64,000 nucleotides of DNA. It comes from Streptomyces coeruleorubidus. Lineage in GTDB: Bacteria > Actinomycetota > Actinomycetes > Streptomycetales > Streptomycetaceae. The stretch lies in assembly GCF_028885415.1 (NCBI RefSeq), contig NZ_CP118527.1:7998001-8062000 (forward strand). Reading direction: 5' to 3'. The number at the start of each line of letters is the position of its first letter. Positions within the stretch are counted from its first letter, which is position 1. Shown here piece after piece: positions 36,808 to 48,575 of the stretch. The translations under genes were made by a program, and so were the position numbers. A model generated the notes under the pieces. That model saw only the letters and a list, made by a program, of their open reading frames with translations. It ran no database searches and was not told the origin of the DNA.

Positions 36808-38853
36808 TCAGGCGCGGGTGCGGACCAGCAGGAGCGCGACGTCGTCGTCGGGCTCCGGGCTCAGCGCACTCAGGAGGCTGTCACTGGTCCGTTGCAGGCT
36901 GGGTCCCGCGCTCCCCAGGAGGCGGGTCAGCGTGGCGAGGCCGGTGTCGATCGGCTCCCCGCGGTTCTCGACCAGCCCGTCGGTGTACAGGGCGAGCAGG
37001 GAGCCCGGCGCGAGCTCCAGTTCCACGGTGCCGAACTCCACTCCGCCCACCCCCAGCGGCACCCCGCCGGGCACGTCGACGAGCTTCGCGCCGCCGTCCG
37101 CCCCGGCGAGCACGGGCGGCAGATGACCGGCGCTGGACAGCGAGCAGATGCCGGTCCGCAGGTCGCACACCGCGTACACGCACGTGGCGATCGTGTCGCC
37201 GAGCGAGCCGGCGATGTCGTCGAGGTGCCGCAGCAGCTCGGCGGGCGGCAGGTCCAGCCGGGCCAGCGCCCGCGTCGCCGTGCTCAACTGCCCCATGATC
37301 GCCGCGGCCTGGACGCCCTTGCCCATGACGTCCCCCACCACGAGCCCGGTGCGTCCCGGGCTCAGCGGCAGTACGTCGTACCAGTCGCCGCCGACCTCGC
37401 TGAGGGCCGGGCGGTAGCGGGCGGCGATGTCGAGCCCCTCCCGCTCGGCGGGCGTGGCCGGGAGCAGGCTGCGCTGGAGCGTCAGGGCGGTGCCGCGTTC
37501 CCGGCCGTAGAGGCGGGCGTTGTCGATGCAGATCGCGGCGCGTGCGGCGAGCTCCGAGGCGAGCGCCTGGTCCCGGTCGTCGAAGGGGCGTTCGTCGACC
37601 GTGCGGTACAGGGTGAGCGTGCCGAGGACCTTGCCCCGGGCCATCAGCGGCACCGCCATGTAGGAGTGTGCGCCGGCCTCCTGCAGGGTCTGGGCGGCCC
37701 GCGCGTCCCGGGCGATGCGCCGCATCATCTTCGGGTCCACGCGCTCGACCAGGACCGGGCGGGCCCGGCGGACGCACTGCGTGATGATCCGCGACGAGGC
37801 GTAGGTGGCCAGTTCGCCGACCGGGTCCGCGGCGTGGATGGCGTCGGTCGGGTAGCCCGCCGCGACGGCCAGCGCCCGGAACTCGGCGGGCGCGCCGCCC
37901 GACACCGGAGCGATCGTGCCGTGGGCCACGACGGACTCCAGGACGTCCACGGCGGCCAGGTCCGCGAGGTGCGACACCACCACGTCGGCCAGCTCCCGCG
38001 CGGTCTGCTGAAGGTCCAGCGTGGTGCCGATCCGCACGCCGGCGTCGGCGATCACCGACAGGTGCTGACGTGCCTGCGCGACCTCGGCCGCGGCCTGCTG
38101 GCGCTCGGTGACGTCCAGCACGGCCATCGCGAGTCCGAGCACCCGGCCGTCGGTGTCCTCGATGCGGTGGTACGACTCCGAGTAGGCGCGGTCGTGTTCG
38201 TCCGCCGCCGTCCTGCCGATGGTCTGCTGGTCGAGCAGGGGCCTGCCGGTCTTGAGGACGTGCCGCATCCGGGCCTCGATGGCCTCGACGTCCAGGCCCG
38301 GCAGCACCTCGCCGAGCCGGCGGCCCAGCAGGGCCTCCTCGGGCACGCCGTTTATCCGCTCCAGCGCGGGGTTGACCCCGACCCAGCGCAGGTCGTTGTC
38401 GAAGACGGCGATGCCGAGCGGGGTCTGGTTGACCAGGCTGTGCGAGAGGGCGAGGTCCCGCTCCACCTTCCGTACCGTCGTCGCGTCCGTGGCGAGTCCC
38501 AGCAGGTGGGGCTGCCCCTCGTTGTCGAGGAGCCGCATCGTGCGGAACTCCACCGCGCGTTCCGTGCCGTCGCGGTGCCGCAGCGGGAAGACACCGGCCC
38601 AGCGGTCCCCCGATCTGACCTGGGCGAACAGCTCCCTGCCCCGGGGGCGGTTCTCGGGCGCGATCAGGAGTGTGTCGGCGCGCTGCCGCAGGGCCTCCTC
38701 GGGGGTGTAGCCGAGCAGCTGCTGGATCTCGGGGCTCCACAGGACGATGTGCCCGCCGCCGTCCAGGACCACGGCCGCGACCTTCAGCAGGTCCAGCAGC
38801 CCGCCGGGCGCGGCCGTGACGGCGTCGCGATGCGAGGTCGCATACCCGTTCAT
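36808..38853 (-). CDS. PAS/GAF/SpoIIE-type protein phosphatase
   Basis: This 681-residue cytoplasmic PP2C-like phosphatase with sensor domains probably dephosphorylates anti-sigma antagonist proteins. The ATG at 38853 has GGAAGGAG 8 bases upstream. Two PAS domains come first (VLDGGGHIVLWSPEIQQLLGYTPEEAL; GIAVFDNDLRWVGVNPALERINGV), then a GAF domain (about 270-435, SYMAVPLMARGKVLGTLTLYR) and the SpoIIE domain (about 460-680: GGDWYDVLPLS, GDVMGKGVQAA, YTDGLVENR, DDVALLLVRT). Unlike the protein at 30868, there is no C-terminal ATPase. It is divergent from an alpha/beta hydrolase gene. Confidence 0.93.
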   Translation of the reverse strand: MNGYATSHRDAVTAAPGGLLDLLKVAAVVLDGGGHIVLWSPEIQQLLGYTPEEALRQRADTLLIAPENRPRGRELFAQVRSGDRWAGVFPLRHRDGTERAVEFRTMRLLDNEGQPHLLGLATDATTVRKVERDLALSHSLVNQTPLGIAVFDNDLRWVGVNPALERINGVPEEALLGRRLGEVLPGLDVEAIEARMRHVLKTGRPLLDQQTIGRTAADEHDRAYSESYHRIEDTDGRVLGLAMAVLDVTERQQAAAEVAQARQHLSVIADAGVRIGTTLDLQQTARELADVVVSHLADLAAVDVLESVVAHGTIAPVSGGAPAEFRALAVAAGYPTDAIHAADPVGELATYASSRIITQCVRRARPVLVERVDPKMMRRIARDARAAQTLQEAGAHSYMAVPLMARGKVLGTLTLYRTVDERPFDDRDQALASELAARAAICIDNARLYGRERGTALTLQRSLLPATPAEREGLDIAARYRPALSEVGGDWYDVLPLSPGRTGLVVGDVMGKGVQAAAIMGQLSTATRALARLDLPPAELLRHLDDIAGSLGDTIATCVYAVCDLRTGICSLSSAGHLPPVLAGADGGAKLVDVPGGVPLGVGGVEFGTVELELAPGSLLALYTDGLVENRGEPIDTGLATLTRLLGSAGPSLQRTSDSLLSALSPEPDDDVALLLVRTRA

Positions 38854-38939
38854 GCGAGCCGCTCCTTCCGGCGCGGCAAAAGGTCCGGCCAAGATCCGTT
38901 GCGCAGGCTGTCCGATGAGGTCACATTACGGTCGGAGGA

Positions 38940-38952
38940 GCGACACTGTCGC
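38940..38952. promoter_or_regulatory. Palindrome in the phosphatase / hydrolase divergent region
   Basis: GCGACA-C-TGTCGC is a perfect 6-1-6 inverted repeat between the divergent phosphatase (start 38853) and hydrolase (start near 38999) genes. TAATGT reads as a possible -10 for the phosphatase on the minus strand at about 38925-38930. Confidence 0.3.
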
Positions 38953-38998
38953 GCCGAAATGACAAATAATCGTGGGTCGGTACGCGGAGAGAGAGGGA

Positions 38999-39838
38999 GT
39001 GGGAATCTTGGGTGACTGGACGTTGCGGGAGAGCCTGGCCACCACGTCGGGGACCGTGCGCTGGGACCGGCTGGGGGATCCCGACGGCGAGCCGGTCGTG
39101 CTTATGCACGGGACGCCCTTCTCCTCGTACGTGTGGCACGAGATCGCTCCCGCGCTCGCCGCCGCCGGACACCACGTGCACCTGTGGGACATGGCGGGCT
39201 ACGGCACCTCGGACATGCGTCCGGACCAGGACGTCTCACTGGGGATACAGGGCCGGATCTTCACCGAGCTGCTGGCGCACTGGGGCCTGGAGGAGCCGTC
39301 CGTCGTCGCGCACGACTTCGGCGGGTGCGTGGCCCTGCGCGCCCATCTGCTGCACGGGGCCCGCTACCGGCGGCTCGCCCTGGTCGACCCGGTGGCCCTG
39401 GAACCCTGGGGCTCCCCCTTCTTCCGGCTGGTCGGCGAGCACGCCCACGTCTTCGAGCAGCTCCCGGCCGCCCTGCACGAGGCCCTGGTGCGCGAGTACG
39501 TCACGTCCGCGACCCACACCGGCTTGCGGCCCGCCGCGCTGGACGCGCTCGTGCGGCCCTGGACGGGGGAGCGGGGCCAGGTCGCCTTCTACCGCCAGAT
39601 CGCGCAGGCCGACCAGCGCTACACCGACGAGATCCAGCCGCTGTACCCCACGATCGACCTGCCGGTGACGGTCTGCTGGGGCACCGAGGACACCTGGATC
39701 CCCTTCGCCAAGGGGCAGGAACTGGCCGCCCTGATCCCGGGCGCGCGCCTGGTGCCCGTCCCGGAGTCCGGCCACCTCGTCCCCCTGGACGCGCCCGCCC
39801 GGCTGACGAGCGAGGTGCTCACCTTCCTCGGGGCCTGA
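38999..39838 (+). CDS. Alpha/beta hydrolase with aspartate-type nucleophile (dehalogenase/epoxide-hydrolase-like)
   Basis: This soluble hydrolase of about 279 residues has the oxyanion motif HGTPFSSYVW and the nucleophile elbow VVAHDFGGCVA. The nucleophile position is Asp, as in haloalkane dehalogenases and epoxide hydrolases, rather than Ser. WGTEDTWIP supplies the acid and SGHLVPLDAP the catalytic histidine. A cap domain lies around residues 130-200. The start is uncertain: GTG at 38999 and TTG at 39008 both follow the purine-rich GGAGAGAGAGGGAG. The natural substrate is unknown. Confidence 0.87.
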   Translation: MGILGDWTLRESLATTSGTVRWDRLGDPDGEPVVLMHGTPFSSYVWHEIAPALAAAGHHVHLWDMAGYGTSDMRPDQDVSLGIQGRIFTELLAHWGLEEPSVVAHDFGGCVALRAHLLHGARYRRLALVDPVALEPWGSPFFRLVGEHAHVFEQLPAALHEALVREYVTSATHTGLRPAALDALVRPWTGERGQVAFYRQIAQADQRYTDEIQPLYPTIDLPVTVCWGTEDTWIPFAKGQELAALIPGARLVPVPESGHLVPLDAPARLTSEVLTFLGA

Positions 39839-39951
39839 AGGCGCCGAATTCCTCGGGGCCTGAGGGCGCCGAGCGCCGGAGGACGCGGGAGAACCATCAG
39901 GACCGCACAAAGTCCGACGGGATCATTGCTTCGGTTGTGTTCGAGTCCTAG

Positions 39952-43980
<4,029 letters not shown>

Positions 43981-43982
43981 AA

Positions 43983-44009
43983 GAGGCGGCGGGACAGCGG
44001 CGCCGCCTC
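43983..44009. terminator. Bidirectional terminator between beta-galactosidase and arsR-type gene
   Basis: GAGGCGGCG and CGCCGCCTC pair perfectly around a 9-base loop (GGACAGCGG), right after the beta-galactosidase stop and overlapping the stop of the convergent ArsR gene. Confidence 0.6.
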
Positions 44010-44370
44010 AGTCGGCGGCGTCGCTGATGCCCAGGCGCAGATGCTCCACGTGGTAGACGGCCTGGTCGAGCAGCTCGGCGACATGGTGGTCGTGCAGCGC
44101 GTAGACGACCGAACGGCCCCGCCGCTCGCCCACCACCAGGCCCAGATTGCGCAGCAGCCGCAGCTGGTGCGAGCAGGCCGACTGCTCCATGCCCACCTCG
44201 GCGGCCAACTCGGTGGCCGGCAGCGGGCCTTCCCGCAGCCGCGCCAGGATCAGCAGGCGGGAGGGTGTGGACAGGGCCTGGAGCGTGGTGGCGACCTTCG
44301 CGACGTTGTCCGCGTCCAGGCGTACGCGCTCGGTGGCGTCCTGCGCGGGAATGACGGCTCCATGACCCAT
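44008..44370 (-). CDS. ArsR/SmtB-family transcriptional regulator
   Basis: This winged-helix repressor of about 120 residues from the ATG at 44370 may start ten residues earlier at a GTG (44400). Helix-turn-helix LPATELAAEVGMEQSACSHQLRLLRNLGLV and the wing GERRGRSVVYALHDHHVAELL are typical. His, Asp and Glu residues in the last helix (DHHVAELLDQAVYHVEH) fit an alpha-5 Zn/Ni/Co-type sensor site (DxxH...HxxE/H). No metal exporter gene is adjacent in this window, which is unusual for the family. It is divergent from the AdaA-AlkA gene. Confidence 0.9.
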   Translation of the reverse strand: MGHGAVIPAQDATERVRLDADNVAKVATTLQALSTPSRLLILARLREGPLPATELAAEVGMEQSACSHQLRLLRNLGLVVGERRGRSVVYALHDHHVAELLDQAVYHVEHLRLGISDAAD

Positions 44371-44378
44371 GACGTCAT
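44369..44378. promoter_or_regulatory. ATGACGTCAT palindrome over the ArsR start
   Basis: The perfect 10-base palindrome ATGACGTCAT overlaps the proposed ATG of the ArsR gene. Further upstream (44400-44413) is ATGAATGAATCAT with ATGA/TCAT ends. Either could be an autoregulatory site. Confidence 0.3.
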
Positions 44379-44513
44379 CGTACCGGTCACCCACGAACAC
44401 ATGAATGAATCATCATCTGTCCCGGTTTCGCCGGTCTCCGCGGGACGGCGCACGGACAGGTCGATGTCGGATTCTCGCCAGACCCGTCACGCCCGGTGCC
44501 CGATGCTGGACGC

Positions 44514-45995
44514 ATGCAGATGGGGATGCACACCGACACCGAGCGCTGCGTACGCGCTGTCCAGTCCAAGGACGCGCGGTTCGACGGATGGTTCTTCACG
44601 GCCGTCCTGACGACCCGCATCTACTGCCGTCCCAGTTGCCCGGTCGTGCCGCCCAAGCCGGAGAACATGGTCTTCCACCCGAGCGCGGCGGCCTGCCAGC
44701 AGGCCGGGTTCCGGGCCTGCAAACGCTGCCGGCCCGACACCAGCCCCGGCTCCCCGGAGTGGAACCAGCGCGCCGACCTCGTGGCCCGCGCCATGCGGCT
44801 GATCGCCGACGGTGTCGTGGACCGCGAGGGCGTGCCCGGTCTCGCAGCCCGGCTCGGCTACAGCACCCGGCAGGTCGAGCGGCAACTGCTCGCCGAACTG
44901 GGCGCGGGCCCGCTCGCGCTCGCCCGCGCCCAGCGCGCCCAGACGGCCCGGCTGCTCATCGAGACGACGGCCCTGCCGATGGCCCAGATCGCCTTCGCCG
45001 CCGGCTTCGCCTCGATCCGCACCTTCAACGACACCGTCCGCGAGGTCTTCGCCCTCTCCCCGAGCGACCTGCGTGCCCGCACCCCGAAGCGGCAGGGCGC
45101 GAGCACCCCCGGCGCGCTGTCCCTGCGGCTGCCGTTCCGCACTCCGCTCAACCCCGACAACCTCTTCGGCCACCTCGCCGCCACGGCCGTACCCGGCGTG
45201 GAGGAGTGGCGCGACGGCTCCTACCGGCGCACGCTGCGGCTGCCGTACGGCCACGGCATCGTGGCCCTGACTCCCACCCCCGACCACATCGCCTGCCGCC
45301 TCACCCTCAGCGACCTGCGCGATCTGACCGTCGCCATCAGCCGCTGCCGCCGTCTGCTCGACCTGGACGCCGACCCGGTGGCGATCGACGAGCAACTGCG
45401 CACGGACCCCGTCCTGGCACCGCTGGTCGACAAGGCGCCCGGCCGGCGTGTCCCGCGCACGGTGGACGAGGCGGAGTTCGCCGTCCGGGCCGTGCTCGGC
45501 CAGCAGGTCTCCACCGCCGCCGCCCGCACCCACGCGGCCCGCCTGGTCACCGCGTACGGCGAACCGGTCGACGACCCCGAGGGCGGCCTCACCCACCTCT
45601 TCCCGGCCCCCGAGGCCCTCGCGGCGCTGGACCCGGAGACACTGGCGATGCCCCGCACCCGTCGCACGACCTTCACCACCCTGGTCCGCCACCTCGCCGA
45701 CGGCGACCTCCACCTGGGCGTGGAGAGCGACTGGCCGCAGGCCCGCGACCGGCTCCTCGCCCTGCCGGGCTTCGGCCCCTGGACGGCCGACGTCATCGCC
45801 ATGCGCGCCCTCGGCGACCCCGACGCCTTCCTCCCCACCGACCTCGGCATCCGCCGCGCCGCCCAGGAACTCGGCCTGCCCTCCACCCCTGCCGCGCTCA
45901 CCGCCCGCGCGGCGGCCTGGCGCCCCTGGCGGGCCTACGCGGTCCAGTACCTCTGGGCGACCGACAGCCACCCGATCAACTTCCTTCCGGTATAG
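44514..45995 (+). CDS. AdaA-AlkA fusion: methyl-phosphotriester sensor and 3-methyladenine DNA glycosylase
   Basis: This adaptive-response protein of about 493 residues has an N-terminal Ada zinc/methyl-acceptor domain (cysteines in TRIYCRPSCP and RACKRCRPD), an AraC-type helix-turn-helix (residues about 85-180, LAARLGYSTRQVERQL, IAFAAGFASIRTFNDTVRE) and a C-terminal AlkA glycosylase. The glycosylase has a helix-hairpin-helix LPGFGPWTADVIAMRALG and the catalytic Asp in PTDLGIRRA. It senses methylated phosphates, activates repair genes and excises alkylated bases. Start candidates are ATGs at 44496, 44514, 44520 and 44526. The ogt gene follows after 9 bases. Confidence 0.93.
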   Translation: MQMGMHTDTERCVRAVQSKDARFDGWFFTAVLTTRIYCRPSCPVVPPKPENMVFHPSAAACQQAGFRACKRCRPDTSPGSPEWNQRADLVARAMRLIADGVVDREGVPGLAARLGYSTRQVERQLLAELGAGPLALARAQRAQTARLLIETTALPMAQIAFAAGFASIRTFNDTVREVFALSPSDLRARTPKRQGASTPGALSLRLPFRTPLNPDNLFGHLAATAVPGVEEWRDGSYRRTLRLPYGHGIVALTPTPDHIACRLTLSDLRDLTVAISRCRRLLDLDADPVAIDEQLRTDPVLAPLVDKAPGRRVPRTVDEAEFAVRAVLGQQVSTAAARTHAARLVTAYGEPVDDPEGGLTHLFPAPEALAALDPETLAMPRTRRTTFTTLVRHLADGDLHLGVESDWPQARDRLLALPGFGPWTADVIAMRALGDPDAFLPTDLGIRRAAQELGLPSTPAALTARAAAWRPWRAYAVQYLWATDSHPINFLPV

Positions 45996-46004
45996 GGACG
46001 TTCC

Positions 46005-46487
46005 ATGAAGCACCACACCGTGACCGACAGCCCCTACGGCCCCCTCACCCTCGTCGCCGACGACGGCGTCCTGTGCGGCCTCTACATGACCGACCAGCGC
46101 CACCGCCCACCGGAGGAGACCTTCGGCCCCCGCGAGGACACCCTGTTCGCACAGACGGAGGAACAACTGAAGGCCTACTTCGCGGGCGAGCTCAAGGAGT
46201 TCACCGTCGAACTCCGCCTGACCGGCACCCCGTTCCAGCGCAGCGTCTGGGACCAACTGCGCCGCATCCCCTACGGCGAGACCCGCACCTACGGCGCACT
46301 CGCCGAGGCCCTCGGCACCCCGACCGCCTCGCGCGCGGTCGGCCTCGCCAACGGCCGCAACCCCGTCGGCATCATCGTCCCCTGCCACCGTGTGATCGGC
46401 GCGAACGGCGGCCTCACGGGATACGGGGGCGGGCTGGAGCGCAAGCAGCGCCTGCTGGACTTCGAGCGGGGGGCCGCACTCTTCTGA
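46005..46487 (+). CDS. ogt: Methylated-DNA-protein-cysteine S-methyltransferase
   Basis: This protein repairs O6-alkylguanine by irreversible transfer of the alkyl group to its own cysteine. It has 160 residues, with the acceptor in IIVPCHRVIG, the DNA-binding helix SRAVGLANGRNP and the usual Ogt N-terminal domain. It lies 9 bases after the AdaA-AlkA gene and is certainly in the same operon, giving base excision and direct reversal of alkylation damage together. Confidence 0.95.
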   Translation: MKHHTVTDSPYGPLTLVADDGVLCGLYMTDQRHRPPEETFGPREDTLFAQTEEQLKAYFAGELKEFTVELRLTGTPFQRSVWDQLRRIPYGETRTYGALAEALGTPTASRAVGLANGRNPVGIIVPCHRVIGANGGLTGYGGGLERKQRLLDFERGAALF

Positions 46488-46498
46488 CTCTCCGGTTG

Positions 46499-46516
46499 GT
46501 CAAATTTGACTAGAGT
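46499..46516 (+). promoter_or_regulatory. Palindrome abutting a leaderless -10 box (VOC gene)
   Basis: GTCAAATTTGAC (46499-46510) is a perfect 12-base palindrome and the most A/T-rich spot of this neighbourhood. TAGAGT follows immediately at 46511-46516, and after 6 more bases comes the ATG of the VOC gene. A repressor at the palindrome would occlude the -35/-10 spacer. Confidence 0.55.
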
Positions 46517-46522
46517 GGGTCC

Positions 46523-47236
46523 ATGCCGGAGAAGACCATCCCGATCCTGCCCTGCCGGACCCTCCCACCCGTTCTCGACTTCTACACCGCCCTCGGCTTC
46601 GAGGTGACGTACGAACAGCGCAGCCCCAACCCGTACACGGTCGTGGAACGCGGCGGCATCGAGCTGCAGTTCTTCGCGATGAAGCACTACGAGCCCACCG
46701 GCTCGATCAGCACCTGCTACGTCATGACCGACGACGTCGACGGCCTCTACGAGGCGTTCCGCGCCGGGCTCAAGGCGGCGTACGGCAGGATCCCCACCCG
46801 CGGGCTGCCGCGGGTGGGACCGCTCAAGGACATGTCGTACGGCGTGCGGCAGTTCCTCATGACCGATCCGGGCGGAAACTGCGTCCGCATCGGACAGCGC
46901 ACGGGCGAGACCGGACACCGTGCGCCCGCACCGCGGGAGACCTTCGCGCGGGCCCTGCACCACGCGTCCCTCCTGGCCGACTCCAAGGGGGACGCGGCGG
47001 GCGCCGCGAAGGTCGTCGACCGTGTCCTGCGCCTGACGGACGAGACACCGACGCCCGTGCAGCTGCTTCAGCTCCTCGTCCTCCGCGCGGACATCGCGGG
47101 ACGACTCGGCGACGAGGACGCGGCGGCGACCGCCCTCGCCCGGGCCGCCGCGCTCCGCCTCACCGACGCCGAGCGCGACCTGGCCCGTGACGCGCTCACG
47201 CGCCTGGAGGATCTGCGGGCCGCGCCTCGGCCGTGA
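46523..47236 (+). CDS. VOC (glyoxalase/bleomycin-resistance-like) protein with C-terminal helical domain
   Basis: This 237-residue two-part protein has a VOC domain at 1-130 (ILPCRTLPPVLDFYTALGFEVTYEQRSPNPYTVVERGGIELQFF summarised: one paired beta-alpha-beta-beta-beta unit, then VMTDDVDGLYEAF and FLMTDPGGNCVRIGQ). It resembles bleomycin-resistance proteins that bind the drug as dimers. Residues 140-237 form helical hairpins of TPR type (LADSKGDAAGAAKVVDRVLRL; GRLGDEDAAATALARAAAL). The transcript is probably leaderless. The gene overlaps the convergent sirtuin by 41 bases. Drug binding is not proven. Confidence 0.87.
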   Translation: MPEKTIPILPCRTLPPVLDFYTALGFEVTYEQRSPNPYTVVERGGIELQFFAMKHYEPTGSISTCYVMTDDVDGLYEAFRAGLKAAYGRIPTRGLPRVGPLKDMSYGVRQFLMTDPGGNCVRIGQRTGETGHRAPAPRETFARALHHASLLADSKGDAAGAAKVVDRVLRLTDETPTPVQLLQLLVLRADIAGRLGDEDAAATALARAAALRLTDAERDLARDALTRLEDLRAAPRP

Positions 47237-47951
47237 GACCGCGCAACAGCTCCGGCAGCGCCGTGCCGATGGGTTCGCGGACGATCTCGTCGGCACGGTC
47301 GTCGTAGGGAGTCGGCTCGGCGTTGACGATGATCAGCCGGGCGCCGTGGTCGGCGGCGACACCGGCGAGACCCGCGGCGGGCTGGACCTGGAGGCTCGTG
47401 CCGACGGCGACGAACACCTCGCAGGCCTTGCTGATGGCGACCGCCTCGCCCAGGACGACGGGGTCGAGCCGCTCGCCGAACATCACCGTCGCCGACTTCA
47501 GGACGCCGCCGCACTCCAGGCACGGCGGGTCATCCTCCCCGGCCTCGACCCGTGCGAGCGCGTCCTCCATGGGGCCGCGGGCGTGGCAGCCGGTGCACAC
47601 GAAACTCCGTGCCGTGCCGTGCAGTTCGAGGACCTTGCGAGCGGGCATCCCGGCGAGCTGGTGCAGCCCGTCCACGTTCTGCGTGATCACCCGGACGGGC
47701 ACCCCGGACCGCTCCAGTTCGGCCACCGCCCGGTGCGCGGCGTTGGGCTCCGCCTGAAGCGTCCGGTTCTTGCGCCGCATCTGCCAGGAGCGGCGGCGGA
47801 TCCCCGGGTCGTCCATGTAGTACTCGTACGTGACGAGCTTCTCGGCCTCCGGATCCCGCCGCCAGAGCCCGTTCGGCCCGCGGTAGTCCGGGATCCCGGA
47901 GTCCGTGCTGATACCGGCACCGGTGAGGAGCGCGACGAGGGGCTTGGCCAT
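47196..47951 (-). CDS. cobB: NAD-dependent protein deacylase (sirtuin)
   Basis: This SIR2-family enzyme of 251 residues removes acyl groups from lysines, consuming NAD and producing nicotinamide and O-acyl-ADP-ribose. Motifs are LLTGAGISTDSGIPDYRGPNGLW, ITQNVDGLH, the catalytic His in LELHGTA, the zinc cysteines CTGCH and CLECGG, and VGTSLQVQPAAGL. It lacks the Tyr-Arg pair diagnostic of class III desuccinylases; the corresponding positions hold RRRSWQMRR. TACCCT ends 7 bases before the ATG, suggesting a leaderless mRNA. NUDIX and ADP-ribosylglycohydrolase genes lie upstream in the same direction. Confidence 0.94.
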   Translation of the reverse strand: MAKPLVALLTGAGISTDSGIPDYRGPNGLWRRDPEAEKLVTYEYYMDDPGIRRRSWQMRRKNRTLQAEPNAAHRAVAELERSGVPVRVITQNVDGLHQLAGMPARKVLELHGTARSFVCTGCHARGPMEDALARVEAGEDDPPCLECGGVLKSATVMFGERLDPVVLGEAVAISKACEVFVAVGTSLQVQPAAGLAGVAADHGARLIIVNAEPTPYDDRADEIVREPIGTALPELLRGLTAEARPADPPGA

Positions 47952-47958
47952 GTCACCG

Positions 47959-47964
47959 AGGGTA
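47959..47964 (-). promoter_or_regulatory. Leaderless -10 box of the sirtuin gene
   Basis: TACCCT on the minus strand is separated from the sirtuin ATG by 7 bases. The same hexamer precedes the NUDIX start at nearly the same distance. Confidence 0.45.
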
Positions 47965-48025
47965 GGCCGGGCCGTACGACAGCGGCGAGCGGATATCGCG
48001 GAGCGGCCCGGGCCCGGTGCGGCCG

Positions 48026-48520
48026 TCAGTTCACCCGGTGCCCGTTCTCCAGCTCCGCCGTGCCCGAGCCGTCCGCCAGGACGTCCAGGGCGGTCAGGAC
48101 GCGGCGGCCGAGGGCGCCCGGCAGATACTCGGTCAGCTCCTCGCGCGGGACCAGCCGCCAGGACAGCAGTTCCTCCTCCTGCAGGCGGATCGCCTTGAAC
48201 TCGTCCTCGCCGAGCACCCCGCCGTCGTACAGATACGCCACCAGCGGCGGACGCCCCGTGCCGTGCACCCAGTCCACCGCCAGCAGCCTGCCGAGCTCCC
48301 GGTCCAGCCCGATCTCCTCGGCCGTCTCGCGCCGCGCGCCCTGCCGCGGGGTCTCGCCGTCGTCGGACTCGATCGTGCCGCCGGGCAGCGCCCAGCCCTC
48401 CCGGTAGTTGGGCTCGACGAGCAGCACCCGGCCCTCGCCGTCCCTGAACAGCGCGGCGGCGCCGGCCAGGACGCGGGGCAGGGACGCGATGTAGGCGGCG
48501 AAGTCAGAAGAGGTCGTCAT
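48026..48520 (-). CDS. NUDIX hydrolase
   Basis: This 164-residue nucleoside-diphosphate-linked hydrolase contains a NUDIX box GWALPGGTIESDDGETPRQG then ARRETAEEIGL. The segment between the first Gly and the Glu is two residues longer than the standard GX5E. ADP-ribose, NADH or damaged nucleotides are possible substrates, and its place between a sirtuin and an ADP-ribosylglycohydrolase favours ADP-ribose compounds. TACCCT at 48532-48527 lies 6 bases before the ATG, as in a leaderless gene. Confidence 0.9.
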   Translation of the reverse strand: MTTSSDFAAYIASLPRVLAGAAALFRDGEGRVLLVEPNYREGWALPGGTIESDDGETPRQGARRETAEEIGLDRELGRLLAVDWVHGTGRPPLVAYLYDGGVLGEDEFKAIRLQEEELLSWRLVPREELTEYLPGALGRRVLTALDVLADGSGTAELENGHRVN

Positions 48521-48526
48521 TGGGGC

Positions 48527-48532
48527 AGGGTA
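48527..48532 (-). promoter_or_regulatory. Leaderless -10 box of the NUDIX gene
   Basis: TACCCT on the minus strand ends 6 bases before the NUDIX ATG at 48520; no ribosome-binding sequence lies between. Confidence 0.45.
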
Positions 48533-48575
48533 ACCACCCGATATGGCTCAGCCGCAGGGGAAGGCGTGGCCGGCC

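Noticed and set aside
36808..38853. Paralogy of the two SpoIIE proteins as a recent duplication
   Set aside because: Domain orders differ (PAS-PAS-GAF-SpoIIE against GAF-GAF-SpoIIE-HATPase) and similarity is limited to the family motifs.
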